Source: Perkinsela sp. pyNocScin1
Taxonomy: Eukaryota > Euglenozoa > Kinetoplastea > Prokinetoplastida > Perkinselidae
Reading direction: 5' to 3'
NCBI GenBank assembly: GCA_964019655.1
Contig: CAXHTR010000004.1
Span: 806,001-870,000 of the forward strand
Length of the DNA: 64,000 nt
The notes beneath the pieces were generated by a model. That model searched no databases, had not been told where the DNA came from, and saw nothing but the letters and a program-made list of their open reading frames with translations. This document shows positions 26,457 through 35,563 of this stretch, in pieces. Positions within the stretch are counted from its first letter, which is position 1; each line of letters starts with the position of its first letter. Both the position numbers and the translations under genes were made by a program.

Positions 26457-26566
26457 TCTTGCAACACCTAACTTTCCGAAATAATGCAACACCTAAAATT
26501 TGCATTATTTTGGAAAGTGTTGCATAATCACGGAAAGTGTTGCATGAATTTAGAAACGCCGGGTCC
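26442..26566. repeat. Palindromic element of about 124 bp, possible MITE
   Basis: Imperfect inverted repeat. The outer arms GGATCCGGCGT (26442-26452) and ACGCCGGGTCC (26556-26566) pair with one mismatch. The inner arms at 26472-26488 and 26501-26517 pair over 17 bases with one G-T type mismatch around a 12-base loop. Between them TGCAACACCTAA occurs twice on the left and GGAAAGTGTTGCAT twice on the right. It overlaps the last codons of the upstream LRR gene and supplies its stop. No ORF inside. The structure suits a non-autonomous terminal-inverted-repeat element. A related word, ACGCCGGGTC, recurs at 30906-30915. Confidence 0.65.
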
Positions 26567-26786
26567 ATAGAGCTTGAGTACCTGTAAGCAAATTGAAAAA
26601 CGCGTGACTTGCGTCGAATGCTTTGTGCGCAATCATATCTTTTACTGTGCATAGGTATACATTAGAGTGCGTCAACCCATAATGCGCTTATGGAATTCCT
26701 GTGTATTTTGCTATCATACTATCGAATTCAATCCCAAATTACCACCCCATAAACGCACAAATGCCACCGATCTTTGTAATCAATAA
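26567..26786. other. Rest of the spacer after the palindrome, no gene seen
   Basis: AT-rich, with no coding potential noticed. It ends in a pyrimidine-rich run (tctttgtaatcaataa) directly before the next LRR start, the same arrangement as upstream of its sister gene. Confidence 0.45.
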
Positions 26787-27569
26787 ATGAATATCTTCTT
26801 CGCTGTCGACCCTGCTCTTGGTCGCGTGGAGTATGAGAATCTGACAGACCAGGCGCGAATGGAGATTTTTATTGCGGGACTAGGTGAAGAAGCCAAAAAA
26901 CTGTACCAAGACGAGCATGGGTCGTATATCGACGTCTGCGAATGGGAATGTGTGAATTGCGATATTGATCATGTTATTGCTATCGAGCTTTTCGACAAAG
27001 ATCCGCAGGGGATTCTAGAGATTACCTTCGTTCCTCCTTGTGTGCAAGTATTGATTATCTCGGATTTCCACCAGAAAGGAAAGCTCAACATTCCTCTTCT
27101 TCCTTCTACACTTACAGAACTTTCAATAGACGGGAACGCATATGACGGGAGTGTTGACCTGACAACTTTGCCAAGTCCACTGATTTCATTTGATGTTTCA
27201 AAGAATGCTTTTACAGGAAGCTGTGATTTGACATCGCTACCACACGAGCTCAATTGGTTAGATTTAAGCGACAATAAATTTTCAGGGGAAGTTTCATTCG
27301 ACACGTTGCCACCGAGAATTAGAAACATCAACATCTCAACGAACGCTATCAGCGGTATATTTCGCCTACTTAACCCCCCGAAAAGGCTTTTCATGGTTGC
27401 TGCTTATGAAACACAGCTCAGTGGCACAGCTGTGCTCAAGCGCGTCACAAAGACGAAAGTTTCGCTTTTCAGAACAAACATCGAAGTGCTTGTCGATGAA
27501 GAAAATCAGGAACACCCAAAGGCAAACGAGTATCTAAGTGAGGATACATACCATTTGATAGTAGAATGA
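26787..27569 (+). CDS. LRR protein, family A, second of a recent tandem pair
   Basis: 260 aa. It begins MNIFFAVDPALGRVEYENL, almost the same as the gene at 25650. N-cap Y-I-D-V-C-E-W-E-C-V-N-C; about four repeats with shared words such as H-E-L-N-W-L-D-L-S; cap LSGTAVL, N-I-E-V-L-V-D-E-E-N-Q-E-H-P. The most divergent stretch is between the N-cap and the first repeat, which may be where binding specificity changes. It keeps a normal end (Y-H-L-I-V-E) and so shows what the upstream copy's tail may have looked like before the palindromic element. Predicted extracellular if the 6-7 residue hydrophobic leader suffices. Confidence 0.85.
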   Translation: MNIFFAVDPALGRVEYENLTDQARMEIFIAGLGEEAKKLYQDEHGSYIDVCEWECVNCDIDHVIAIELFDKDPQGILEITFVPPCVQVLIISDFHQKGKLNIPLLPSTLTELSIDGNAYDGSVDLTTLPSPLISFDVSKNAFTGSCDLTSLPHELNWLDLSDNKFSGEVSFDTLPPRIRNINISTNAISGIFRLLNPPKRLFMVAAYETQLSGTAVLKRVTKTKVSLFRTNIEVLVDEENQEHPKANEYLSEDTYHLIVE

Positions 27570-27687
27570 TAGCCGACTGCACATCCTTGAGCATGTTTAG
27601 CTGGAATCCAGAACAGTAGAAAGTAGAACACATAAATTCTTGGAACTCTACCTATTTCCTTAATTTTTTCCTCCGCATAACGTGCGA

Positions 27688-28770
27688 ATGCCATCGATTC
27701 GCAAAGCAGTGCTCCGCGCCGTTGCGAGCCGCCTTGAGACCGCGCCTATCACCAGCGCCCTCCCTGAGGGCGCCCTCTCGACAAAGCTGATCGGCACCCA
27801 CAGCGGCCGCTTTCACTGCGACGAGGCCCTCGCGTGCGGCCTGCTCCTCCATACCGTCCAGTTTTCTTCAAGCGCGATCCTCCGCACACGCGTGCCCGAC
27901 CTCCTTGCACGCGCTGACGTCGTGGTTGATGTTGGTGGTGTCTATGACCACAGCGCCGCGCGCTACGACCACCACCAGGCCACTTTTAGCACGATGATGG
28001 AGACGCCGCGGGCCAAGTATACCACGACGAAGCTCAGCAGCGCCGGGCTCATCTACCTGCACTACGGCAAGGCGCTCATCGCTGACTTTTGCGCCAAGTT
28101 CGCGCCGGAAACGACCGCCGATGTCGACATGCTCTACGACAAAATGTACAAGGAGTTCGTTGAGCACGTCGACGCCATCGACAACGGCGTCGAGCAGATC
28201 GAGGGCGGCGGCGAGAAGCGCTACCACATCCCGAACACGCTGGCCTCGCGTGTTGATGCCCTAGGGCCCCGCTGGAACGAAGAGGTCACGGATGATTCGA
28301 CGAATATAGCCTTCCGCGAGGCGATGATCCTCGCGACGAGCGAGTTCTACGAGCGCCTGGAGTATCTCTGCATGTCGTGGCTGCCGGCGCGCCGCCACGT
28401 CCTCGAGGCCTTTGAGAACGCGCAAAAATCAGAGAATCCGCAAATTTTGATTCTGACGACTGGCGGTGTCCCGTGGAAAGAGCATCTTTTCGATATTGAG
28501 CGTGAGAACGGCGTCTTCGGCAAGTCGCTCTACTGCGTGTTCCCAGAGCGCACGGGCGAGTGGAAGGTCATCGCTGTGCCGGAGAAGATCGGCGGGTTCT
28601 CGAACAGACTGCCGCTGCCATGGAAGGGACTGCGCGACGGAGAGCTAGACGCTGCGAGCGGCGTTGACGGGTGCATCTTCGTGCATGCGAGCGGATTCAT
28701 CGGCGGAAACAAAACGTTTGAGGGTGTCATGGCCATGGCGAAGAAATCGATCGCAATGGGCAAGCAGTAA
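27688..28770 (+). CDS. MYG1: MYG1-family exonuclease (DHH-type fold)
   Basis: 360 aa, close to the usual length. MYG1 proteins are 3'-5' RNA exonucleases acting in nucleus/nucleolus and mitochondria, coordinating ribosomal and mitochondrial RNA handling. Motifs: T-H-S-G-R-F-H-C-D-E-A-L-A (37-49), V-V-D-V-G-G-V-Y-D (79-87) and Y-D-H-H-Q (93-97), together the metal-binding DHH-type centre. Later come V-D-A-I-D-N-G-V and the C-terminal L-P-W-K-G-L-R-D and F-V-H-A-S-G-F-I-G-G-N-K-T. The N-terminus (M-P-S-I-R-K-A-V-L-R-A-V-A-S-R-L) could target mitochondria. The ATG at 27688 is used; two codons upstream only a GTG is in frame. GC-rich codon use contrasts with the LRR genes on both sides. Confidence 0.94.
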   Translation: MPSIRKAVLRAVASRLETAPITSALPEGALSTKLIGTHSGRFHCDEALACGLLLHTVQFSSSAILRTRVPDLLARADVVVDVGGVYDHSAARYDHHQATFSTMMETPRAKYTTTKLSSAGLIYLHYGKALIADFCAKFAPETTADVDMLYDKMYKEFVEHVDAIDNGVEQIEGGGEKRYHIPNTLASRVDALGPRWNEEVTDDSTNIAFREAMILATSEFYERLEYLCMSWLPARRHVLEAFENAQKSENPQILILTTGGVPWKEHLFDIERENGVFGKSLYCVFPERTGEWKVIAVPEKIGGFSNRLPLPWKGLRDGELDAASGVDGCIFVHASGFIGGNKTFEGVMAMAKKSIAMGKQ

Positions 28771-29090
28771 GGTGTAGCTGAACTTCGAAGGATTGCTTGA
28801 ATGAGAGAAAATTAAGCTAGAAGAGTGGGCGATAGAGTGTTCTATTTTTGCTTATTTTACTAAAAAATGAAACATGCAAGACGGCCGCTGTGATAAGTCA
28901 GCATATTTGAGTGTGCACGTAAAAAATTTCGAAGAGTAACCGAATCTGCTTGAAACCATTTTTATAAAGAAATAGAAGTTTGCTAGGATAATAGCCTCAT
29001 TTCAAAGTGAAACCCCGTTTTTATTTCATGCTCAGCGGACTGTCTCAAATTACTTTACATTTGTCCTAAATATCAATATGTTGTGAGCTC
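28771..29090. other. Intergenic, 320 bp, no gene seen
   Basis: AT-rich spacer with several A or T runs and no ORF, hairpin or tRNA-like element that I can support. Confidence 0.45.
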
Positions 29091-29948
29091 ATGCATCCAT
29101 TTATTCTGCTCGCCACTGCCGACAATGAATTGGGAAGGTTCGATGCGAATTCACTTCCAGACCAGACGTGCATGGAGCTGCTCGTGACTGACCTGAGCAA
29201 ATCTATTCTACGACTTTTTCGCGACGAAAACGGTGCGTTCCATGACGTTTGCAAGTGGATGGCTGTGAAATGCAACGCTGACGGCGGGGTCACTCGAGTT
29301 AGATTCATAACCATGGCGTGGGGAGGAACAGTCAACTTGCAGTACATCCCACCATTTGTGAAAGAATTCGCCCTCGAAAATCGAAAGGCCTCGTTTCGGC
29401 TGAGCGGGAGTCTGGAGACTGCGATGCTACCTCAGGGACTGACGAAGTTTACTGCCACATGGCACGGGCTGGATGGGACAGTCGATCTAGCGACTTTGCC
29501 GTCGCCGCTGGTCACATTCGATATTCAAAAGAACTTTTTTACCGGGAGCTGTGATTTGGCATCCCTTCCTCAAAATCTGAAAGAGCTCAATGTGAGAGGA
29601 AACAAAATGAGTGGAAAAATCGATTTACGAACGCTACCGCCTGTCATACAAAGATTAAATCTCGAGGAAAACGCTTTTACTCGCGAAGTCGACTTTCAGC
29701 GCCTGCCAGAGACGCTATGGATGCTTGTGCTTGAAGGCAACTCGTTCACGGGGGAAATCTGCATGGCGCAAAGAAAGGAGGGGATTTCTGTGCACTGCGG
29801 GCGAAACAAATTTGCAGGGATAGCAACTGTATCGAGTGCGGGTGATGTGTTTGTTTACTTGAATAACACGGATGTTGAAGATGTAGTTGATGAGACAGGG
29901 GAGCAGCACCGCCTACAGCGAATGTTCATGCGCGGTTTGCTGAGATAA
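29091..29948 (+). CDS. LRR protein, family A
   Basis: 285 aa. Leader M-H-P-F-I-L-L-A-T-A, then D-N-E-L-G-R-F-D and D-Q-T-C-M-E-L-L-V. N-cap F-H-D-V-C-K-W-M-A-V-K-C with G-G-V-T-R-V. About six repeats, including G-T-V-D-L-A-T-L-P, G-S-C-D-L-A-S-L-P and G-K-I-D-L-R-T-L-P. Cap D-V-F-V-Y-L-N-N-T-D-V-E-D-V-V-D-E-T-G-E, an ungapped example of the V-V-D-x-x-G module. No transmembrane or GPI-like tail; it ends M-R-G-L-L-R. Predicted secreted. Function unknown. Confidence 0.85.
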   Translation: MHPFILLATADNELGRFDANSLPDQTCMELLVTDLSKSILRLFRDENGAFHDVCKWMAVKCNADGGVTRVRFITMAWGGTVNLQYIPPFVKEFALENRKASFRLSGSLETAMLPQGLTKFTATWHGLDGTVDLATLPSPLVTFDIQKNFFTGSCDLASLPQNLKELNVRGNKMSGKIDLRTLPPVIQRLNLEENAFTREVDFQRLPETLWMLVLEGNSFTGEICMAQRKEGISVHCGRNKFAGIATVSSAGDVFVYLNNTDVEDVVDETGEQHRLQRMFMRGLLR

Positions 29949-30160
29949 TGAAAAAGTGCTCAAAAAGGGCTATGGAACGATGTGCGAAGAAATGCTTAAC
30001 TCAAGACTTGAACAAGGGTACTTGTACAGGGGACAGATTCTTTAACTCGTACCCTACATGCCCACATATTTACATTATTCAAATTCATAGCTCCACTTAA
30101 TTCTATACACTCGAAATCATATAGTGCATCGTATTTTTTCATTTTGAAAAAGTGTCACTC

Positions 30161-30871
30161 ATGCTCAAAGCCCTACTTTTCACCCTGCATGACGCAAACG
30201 CAGTTCGAGACACAGCCATAGAGGCACAAACCATCATGATGCACTCCGTCGTGGGCAGTGACCCCGCCGCACCAAACTTTGGCTGGCTCAAGCTGAAGCA
30301 AATCCTTCCACAGGACGACGATGAAGCGGACGCCGATGTGTGCACGTGGACAATTGTCAAGTGTAGAAAAGGCATAGTCACAGAATTCGCATGGAACACG
30401 TTTCGCCCCCACGTCAAGCTATACTTGGCGTGGTTTCCGAGTACAGTGGAGTCCATTTACATCGTCAACGCAAAGCTCAAGACGAATTTGGACACACGCA
30501 GGCTTCCACGCTCGCTCACGTACTGTTCCATGATCCACAACGGGCTCCGGGGAAGCATCGAGCTCCGCACGCTCCCGCCGCGCATAAAGAGACTCGTTCT
30601 ATCACGGAACGCTCTGACGGGGGTACTGTACATCGCGGACCTGCCGAAATCCTTGCTGAGCATCAAGCTCGGGGACACAAAGTTCCATGCTGTATACGTG
30701 ACAAATGGCGACCTCCCTGAACGCCTTCGGGAGATTCAGGTCTTTCGGTATAAAGGGACCTGTAAGTTTTACTGTGTTGATGATCAGACAATTGACAAGC
30801 GCATTCACACAGGGCCATATCTCGGAAAAATGAAGCAGCGGCGGTACTCATTCTTGGAGCAGAACAATTAG
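30161..30871 (+). CDS. LRR protein, family B (divergent member)
   Basis: 236 aa. Start at the ATG (MLKALLFTLHDANAV); three codons upstream only a GTG is in frame. N-cap D-V-C-T-W-T-I-V-K-C-R-K-G-I-V-T-E-F. The sequence then passes A-W-F-P-S-T-V-E-S-I-Y and R-R-L-P-R-S-L-T-Y-C to about three repeats (G-S-I-E-L-R-T-L-P; G-V-L-Y-I-A-D-L-P). The tail D-D-Q-T-I-D-K-R-I-H-T-G-P-Y has the family B signature D-x-R-h. It lacks the V-V-D-x-x-G cap. It is intermediate between families A and B because its first repeat region looks A-like. Predicted extracellular, role unknown. Confidence 0.8.
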   Translation: MLKALLFTLHDANAVRDTAIEAQTIMMHSVVGSDPAAPNFGWLKLKQILPQDDDEADADVCTWTIVKCRKGIVTEFAWNTFRPHVKLYLAWFPSTVESIYIVNAKLKTNLDTRRLPRSLTYCSMIHNGLRGSIELRTLPPRIKRLVLSRNALTGVLYIADLPKSLLSIKLGDTKFHAVYVTNGDLPERLREIQVFRYKGTCKFYCVDDQTIDKRIHTGPYLGKMKQRRYSFLEQNN

Positions 30872-31061
30872 CTTCGAGGGTCACTTGGCTTTACTTTTAT
30901 TACACACGCCGGGTCATGAAGTCAATTGAGTGAATATCCGTCGGATAAAAAACCTATACTTACGTCTCACCTTTACTCGCAAATGAGCAGTGTATACTTT
31001 TCCTATGCATAGGCAGCTTTGTTGATACCAGATCGATGTACTTTTGGGCTTTTTACGCTAA

Positions 31062-32396
31062 ATGCTCCTGATAGCATCATTATTTCTCACAGCTGACGAC
31101 AAGTACCTCAGCCGCCTCGACCCGGCGCTTCTCTCGCAGCAGGCACTCATGGAGATTTTCGTTGACCAGGTCCCTCAAAAAGGGATGTTCCAGGACGAGC
31201 ATGGGAATTTCACAGACAACAAGACGTGGCCCGGCGTGAAGCTGAACGACAAAGATGAAGTTGTGGAGCTGTCGATGATTCCAGGTGTCGATACAGACGA
31301 CGATCGCGAGAGGCACCCGCTCAACGCACAGTTCCTCCCATCCTCGCTCGAGAAGCTCTCCCTCGTCGAAATGCGCTTCAAGGGGTCGCTCGACACACGC
31401 GACTTGCCGAGAAACCTGCTGGAAATGCACATTGAGGGGAGTGAGCTCACAGGCACCCTTGACATCAAGAATTTTCCACAGCGCCTCATACGTGTCGATC
31501 TTCTTAAGGCGAATTTCAGCGGATCGCTGCACCTGTGTGACTTGCCGCCAGTAATCCAGTGCTTCGATGTCACGAACAGTGGCTTCACCGGAACCATTTC
31601 GTTTGCGAACATGCCACAAACCCTCCAGACGATCGAGCTGACTGGCAACAAGCTGTCGGGGGCCATCGACCTGCGTCCACTGCCGACGTCTGTCAGACAG
31701 CTACTTCTCGGTGGCAACAGCTTTTCGGGGCATCTCATACTCGATAGAGACCTTCCCGCCATTGAATTTCTCGTGCTTGATGAGAATCAGCTGACGGGCA
31801 GCTTTCCATTCGCTCATTTACCGAACGTCCAAGAGCTCGGCATACGTTTCAATGCCTTCTCAGGGAGATTAGACTCGCTTGCTTGCCCACGAAGTTTGGA
31901 CGTACTCGCTGCGGATGGAAACGCCATGACCGGAACAGTGGATTTCGCCGGATTTCCCAATGGTGTCAGTATTTTGGCAGTTGGCTCGAGTCGCCTCTCG
32001 GGAACTGTCGCGTTTGGCGCATTGCCCAACTCACTCGCGGTCTTCGATATAGCGAGCAGCGAGTTCGAAGGCACAGTGTCGCTCAGTCATCTACCGACGC
32101 AGCTCAGGGAACTGTATATCCAAGAGAACAAGTTTAGCGGCAGACTCGATATTGGACATTTACCACAGTTTATGTTTCAGTTCTGTGCATCGAAGAATGC
32201 TTTTGATGGGGATCTTATCGGCTTTGAAACGATTCCGCGAACAATGCGCCATTTTGACATTTCTGATAACCAGCTGACCGGCACAATTGACCTCTCAGGC
32301 GACAACGGTTCGCTGCAATCGCTCAATACTGCAGGAAATAAAATTGTGAAGAAACTGAACGGAGGGCTTCTTCTTGATACAACAGCAGAGCCATGA
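31062..32396 (+). CDS. Long LRR protein, family A (about 13 repeats)
   Basis: 444 aa, one of the longest single-block members. Leader M-L-L-I-A-S-L-F-L-T-A, then Y-L-S-R-L-D and Q-Q-A-L-M-E-I-F-V. The N-cap is modified: T-W-P-G-V-K-L-N-D-K-D-E-V-V, with W-P-G-V kept but both cysteines gone. Some 13 repeats follow with very regular spacing (G-A-I-D-L-R-P-L-P; G-T-V-D-F-A-G-F-P; G-T-V-S-L-S-H-L-P). The end has no V-V-D-x-x-G cap, just K-L-N-G-G-L-L-L-D-T-T-A-E-P. The long uniform solenoid suggests repeat-number expansion. Predicted secreted. Confidence 0.85.
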   Translation: MLLIASLFLTADDKYLSRLDPALLSQQALMEIFVDQVPQKGMFQDEHGNFTDNKTWPGVKLNDKDEVVELSMIPGVDTDDDRERHPLNAQFLPSSLEKLSLVEMRFKGSLDTRDLPRNLLEMHIEGSELTGTLDIKNFPQRLIRVDLLKANFSGSLHLCDLPPVIQCFDVTNSGFTGTISFANMPQTLQTIELTGNKLSGAIDLRPLPTSVRQLLLGGNSFSGHLILDRDLPAIEFLVLDENQLTGSFPFAHLPNVQELGIRFNAFSGRLDSLACPRSLDVLAADGNAMTGTVDFAGFPNGVSILAVGSSRLSGTVAFGALPNSLAVFDIASSEFEGTVSLSHLPTQLRELYIQENKFSGRLDIGHLPQFMFQFCASKNAFDGDLIGFETIPRTMRHFDISDNQLTGTIDLSGDNGSLQSLNTAGNKIVKKLNGGLLLDTTAEP

Positions 32397-32533
32397 AAGC
32401 TTTGTGCGCAGTCTGTTCATATGGCAGTAAAGAATTTAGAGTGATATTTTGGATTTTTCTTGTTTTAATCGCATTTAGAAGGCTGAGCACTGTCTATTCA
32501 GTATGATTCGTTTCATTTCAAAATGGTGCGTTA

Positions 32534-33385
32534 ATGTCCCCAAAGTCTGAAACGAAGGTGCAGCATAAGAAATATTATGCACAGCGGTACAATCTGTGGA
32601 GCAAGTACGACGACGGCATTCAAATGGACGAAGAGAGCTGGTACAGCTCGACGCCCGAGAACATAGCTCGTCGGATAGCTGATCTATGCGCTGACCGGTA
32701 TGCTACTAGGACACGAGCACCGGAGAAGTCTTGCATTATCGACTGTTTTTGCGGCACTGGAGCAAACGCCATTCAGTTTGCCCTCGGAAAATTAGACCAC
32801 GTCGTGGCGATCGATATCAATCCTGAGAAAGTTGCCATGGCGCGTAACAACGCGCAAATCTATGGAGTCACCGGTAAGATTGAGTTCATCTGCGGCGATG
32901 TATTCGAAGTTGTCCCACAGCTGAGGACCAGATTCAGGGAGTCCACGGAAGGAAGGCTCCAACTGATTTTTCTCTCGCCGCCGTGGGGCGGTCCGTCGTA
33001 CATCGATGAAAAGATATTTGACGTTTCTGCGCAAATTTCATTTTTGGGTGATTTTGTCCAGCTGTGCCGTACCATGACGCACAACATAGTCGCATACATG
33101 CCTCGAAACCTCTCAATCGAGCAGGCTGCACTTCTCGGCACTGGGGCAACAGATGAGATCTTCAGCCTGGAGTATTTCACCGCTGCATTCCCCAAAGTAA
33201 AGGCCACTGCAGTCTTTTTCTATGATGAGAGAATAAGTGAGCGAAGCAGGCGAAAGATCAGTGACAATAAGTGCATTGCGATGAACGATGCGGTTGCGTC
33301 TACTTTGCTCAGCGAAGTCAAGCGGAGTCAAATGCACTTATGCGCAAAGAATCTGAAAAAGAACGTGCGTAACCCTGTATTCTAA
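32534..33385 (+). CDS. TGS1: Trimethylguanosine synthase (cap hypermethylase)
   Basis: 283 aa, essentially the catalytic core. TGS1 converts the m7G cap of snRNAs and snoRNAs to 2,2,7-trimethylguanosine in the nucleus. Matches: Y-Y-A-Q-R-Y-N-L-W-S-K-Y-D-D-G-I (14-29), E-S-W-Y-S-S-T-P-E-N-I-A (34-45), SAM-binding D-C-F-C-G-T-G-A-N-A-I-Q-F-A (70-83), A-I-D-I-N-P-E-K (92-99), N-N-A-Q-I-Y-G-V, and catalytic S-P-P-W-G-G-P (148-154). The long N-terminal region of animal TGS1 is absent, as in other protists. Two short upstream ATG frames overlap this start. It lies alone among LRR genes. Confidence 0.95.
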   Translation: MSPKSETKVQHKKYYAQRYNLWSKYDDGIQMDEESWYSSTPENIARRIADLCADRYATRTRAPEKSCIIDCFCGTGANAIQFALGKLDHVVAIDINPEKVAMARNNAQIYGVTGKIEFICGDVFEVVPQLRTRFRESTEGRLQLIFLSPPWGGPSYIDEKIFDVSAQISFLGDFVQLCRTMTHNIVAYMPRNLSIEQAALLGTGATDEIFSLEYFTAAFPKVKATAVFFYDERISERSRRKISDNKCIAMNDAVASTLLSEVKRSQMHLCAKNLKKNVRNPVF

Positions 33386-33595
33386 GAACAAGTGACATTA
33401 CGGGTAAAAGTCGAAACTAGTAATCGCTCTGGTAATTCAAAGGATTAGATCAGGGGTTCTGCGGTCGAAAACCGGTTTCCTACACCAGGTTTAGGAAGCC
33501 ATCTCGATTTCGTACACCACTTTTTACAAGGAAATGTGCATGAAAAAACTTGCCGTCCCGCCCCTTCGGGAATGTCTGGGCCAATCGAAACTGCT

Positions 33596-34105
33596 TATGT
33601 CCCGCGAGGCATCACTGAATTAGACCTCTATGGCAACGCCTTTGACGGTGAGCTCGATTTGACTGTGCTTACCCGGGGCTAGAGCTGCTCAATGTGCACA
33701 GCAACAAATTTACGGGAAGTGCCACTCTGACAAAGCTCCCAAATGGGCTCGAGGTCTTTACCTCGGAAATAATCAATTCGTAGGGGAGCTGGACTTTGGG
33801 TCACTTCAAGGGCGCATTGAAAAAATCGACGTGTCCAAAAACCGTTTTTAGGGTCTTTAAAGCTGACGAATGGGCCGCCAAGGCTCCTGCGGGTGGATGC
33901 CAGCGCCTGCCGAAGCATTATTGGAGTAGCAGTCGTGGCAAAAAGCTTTGCAGGCCAAGTGTGGCTGAAGGACAGTGGGGTCACAGCTGTGACTGATGAA
34001 AATGGCAAGAGGCGTTCGATGGAGCATGAGTTCCTGACCTTTACTGATCTTGACGAGGAAACTTTGGAAGAAGAAGCGGAGTTTGATGCTGCAAATAGGG
34101 AGTAA
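33596..34105 (+). pseudogene. Decayed LRR gene, family A
   Basis: LRR protein sequence can be followed in shifting frames. First Y-V-P-R-G-I-T-E-L-D-L-Y-G-N-A-F then a stop. Next L-L-N-V-H-S-N-K-F-T-G-S and L-P-N-G-L-E in another frame. Next G-N-N-Q-F-V-G-E-L-D-F-G-S-L up to a TAG. Finally V-D-A-S-A-C-R-S with the family A end cap S-G-V-T-A-V-T-D-E-N-G-K and an acidic tail ending at 34105. At least three frame disruptions separate these pieces, and no leader or N-cap is present. It is therefore a pseudogene whose 3' half is best preserved. Upstream sequence to 33386 holds nothing recognisable except small inverted words. Confidence 0.8.
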
Positions 34106-34252
34106 AGTAAAAGAATTCTGAGTACTACAGCGCTTTACTCAAAGTATGCGCATAATTATCATAAGTATCTTATAGGCATGGTATACCTATTCGTATCAGA
34201 TAGTTCTATGCGCACATAAAAAGTTTCAATTCTTTTTGTGTCTTTACTGAAA

Positions 34253-35563
34253 ATGAGCAACTCCAATGCACAAAGCCCACCATCGCATGCTCCAGAAGCC
34301 CCCAGCCCCACAGAATCCTTGCATGAAAAATTACGGCGTATCAGAGAGCGCGAACTCCGTCTCTTCCACCATGCCCAGCCTGTCCTCGTCGAGAGTCTCC
34401 TCCTCGCGGCACAGCGAAACCCACCCACCTTGCTCGAGTACAGCCTCTCAGCGGGAAACATTCTGAGCTTGACACAGTTCGACAAGAAGAAAAAATGGCT
34501 GTGCGAGTGGGGCCCTGCGCGCATTGACGAAACGCATCGGCAATCGTGCTTAACTGCCCCCCTTTGCACGCGAATGTACATATATGCATATTTCGACGAG
34601 CTGATCATGCAGCCAGATAGTGAACCATTAGATATCAGTGGTGAGGAGATACTCGAGCTGCTCAAGGACCCGGGGCAGCGCTTTGACCGCATAATGCTCA
34701 CAGTATATGACGGCGAAATCTTTCAGTTTCTCCACTTGCACCCCTGCGAGGAGCTCCGCCTCATGTTCACAGGGAAAACGCTGTCGAGGGCCGATGTGGA
34801 GAATATTGCCAAGTGCACGAGCCTACGCGTCTTCGAAATGGGCAGGAACACAATTTCCTCTGAGGACATGTCTATCCTGACAAAACTGCCGAATCTGCAG
34901 GAATTCGTCTACAATGGGATGAAAGAGGCTTACCCAGTTTTCAAGGCCCTCATGCAGTTACCACAGTGCACCACAATTCAAATCAACAGCTGGGGCAGGC
35001 GCAACGATAACATCCCGACGTATCCTTTTCAAGAATGTGAGCTTGCAGAAATACTGGCGTACATTACCGAGCGAAAAGACACAACGCGCAATCTGTGTCT
35101 AACGGATAATATCGGACCCATCGTATCCGCCGCGCTTGGCCAGTGCACTGGTATCGAAAGTATCATGATCAGCGGGTATGAACCGCCTGAGGACTACTCA
35201 AACTTACTCTTGATCAGTCCACTTTTGCACAAGACAGTCCAGCACTTCTGCATGAAAGAGAATGCAGCTGTACTGCACTACCTGCCTGCCTTCACGAACC
35301 TGCGGTCGATCGAGATACACTACACGGAGGGATCGGCCGATGATATCGTCCCAGTGCTCCTCGCCAATGCAGATCATCTGCTGAGCCTCACCTTGTGGGA
35401 CTGTCATCATGTTGGTGATGCGCTTCTTGAGGGTATCGCGAAGTGCAAGCGTCTGCTCAATGTTTTTATTGGGGACAGCGGCGTGACAGCCGAGGCGATC
35501 AGAAAGTACAGAGCAGCGAAGCGGCCGAACTGGCAGGTGCTGTTGTATGAAGAGAGATACTGA
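34253..35563 (+). CDS. Cytosolic-type LRR protein of a different class (436 aa)
   Basis: 436 aa. Start at M-S-N-S-N-A-Q-S-P; the upstream extension has only GTG. There is no hydrophobic leader; the N-terminus is Pro/Ser-rich then charged (E-K-L-R-R-I-R-E-R-E-L-R-L-F). The central and C-terminal parts hold irregular leucine-rich repeats of longer, ribonuclease-inhibitor-like spacing (S-L-R-V-F-E-M-G-R-N-T-I-S; L-P-N-L-Q-E-F-V-Y-N-G; N-L-R-S-I-E-I-H-Y). They lack the G-x-h-D-L-T-x-L-P signature of the cluster. I infer an intracellular protein, possibly scaffold or regulator, unrelated in function to the secreted families around it. Confidence 0.75.
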   Translation: MSNSNAQSPPSHAPEAPSPTESLHEKLRRIRERELRLFHHAQPVLVESLLLAAQRNPPTLLEYSLSAGNILSLTQFDKKKKWLCEWGPARIDETHRQSCLTAPLCTRMYIYAYFDELIMQPDSEPLDISGEEILELLKDPGQRFDRIMLTVYDGEIFQFLHLHPCEELRLMFTGKTLSRADVENIAKCTSLRVFEMGRNTISSEDMSILTKLPNLQEFVYNGMKEAYPVFKALMQLPQCTTIQINSWGRRNDNIPTYPFQECELAEILAYITERKDTTRNLCLTDNIGPIVSAALGQCTGIESIMISGYEPPEDYSNLLLISPLLHKTVQHFCMKENAAVLHYLPAFTNLRSIEIHYTEGSADDIVPVLLANADHLLSLTLWDCHHVGDALLEGIAKCKRLLNVFIGDSGVTAEAIRKYRAAKRPNWQVLLYEERY

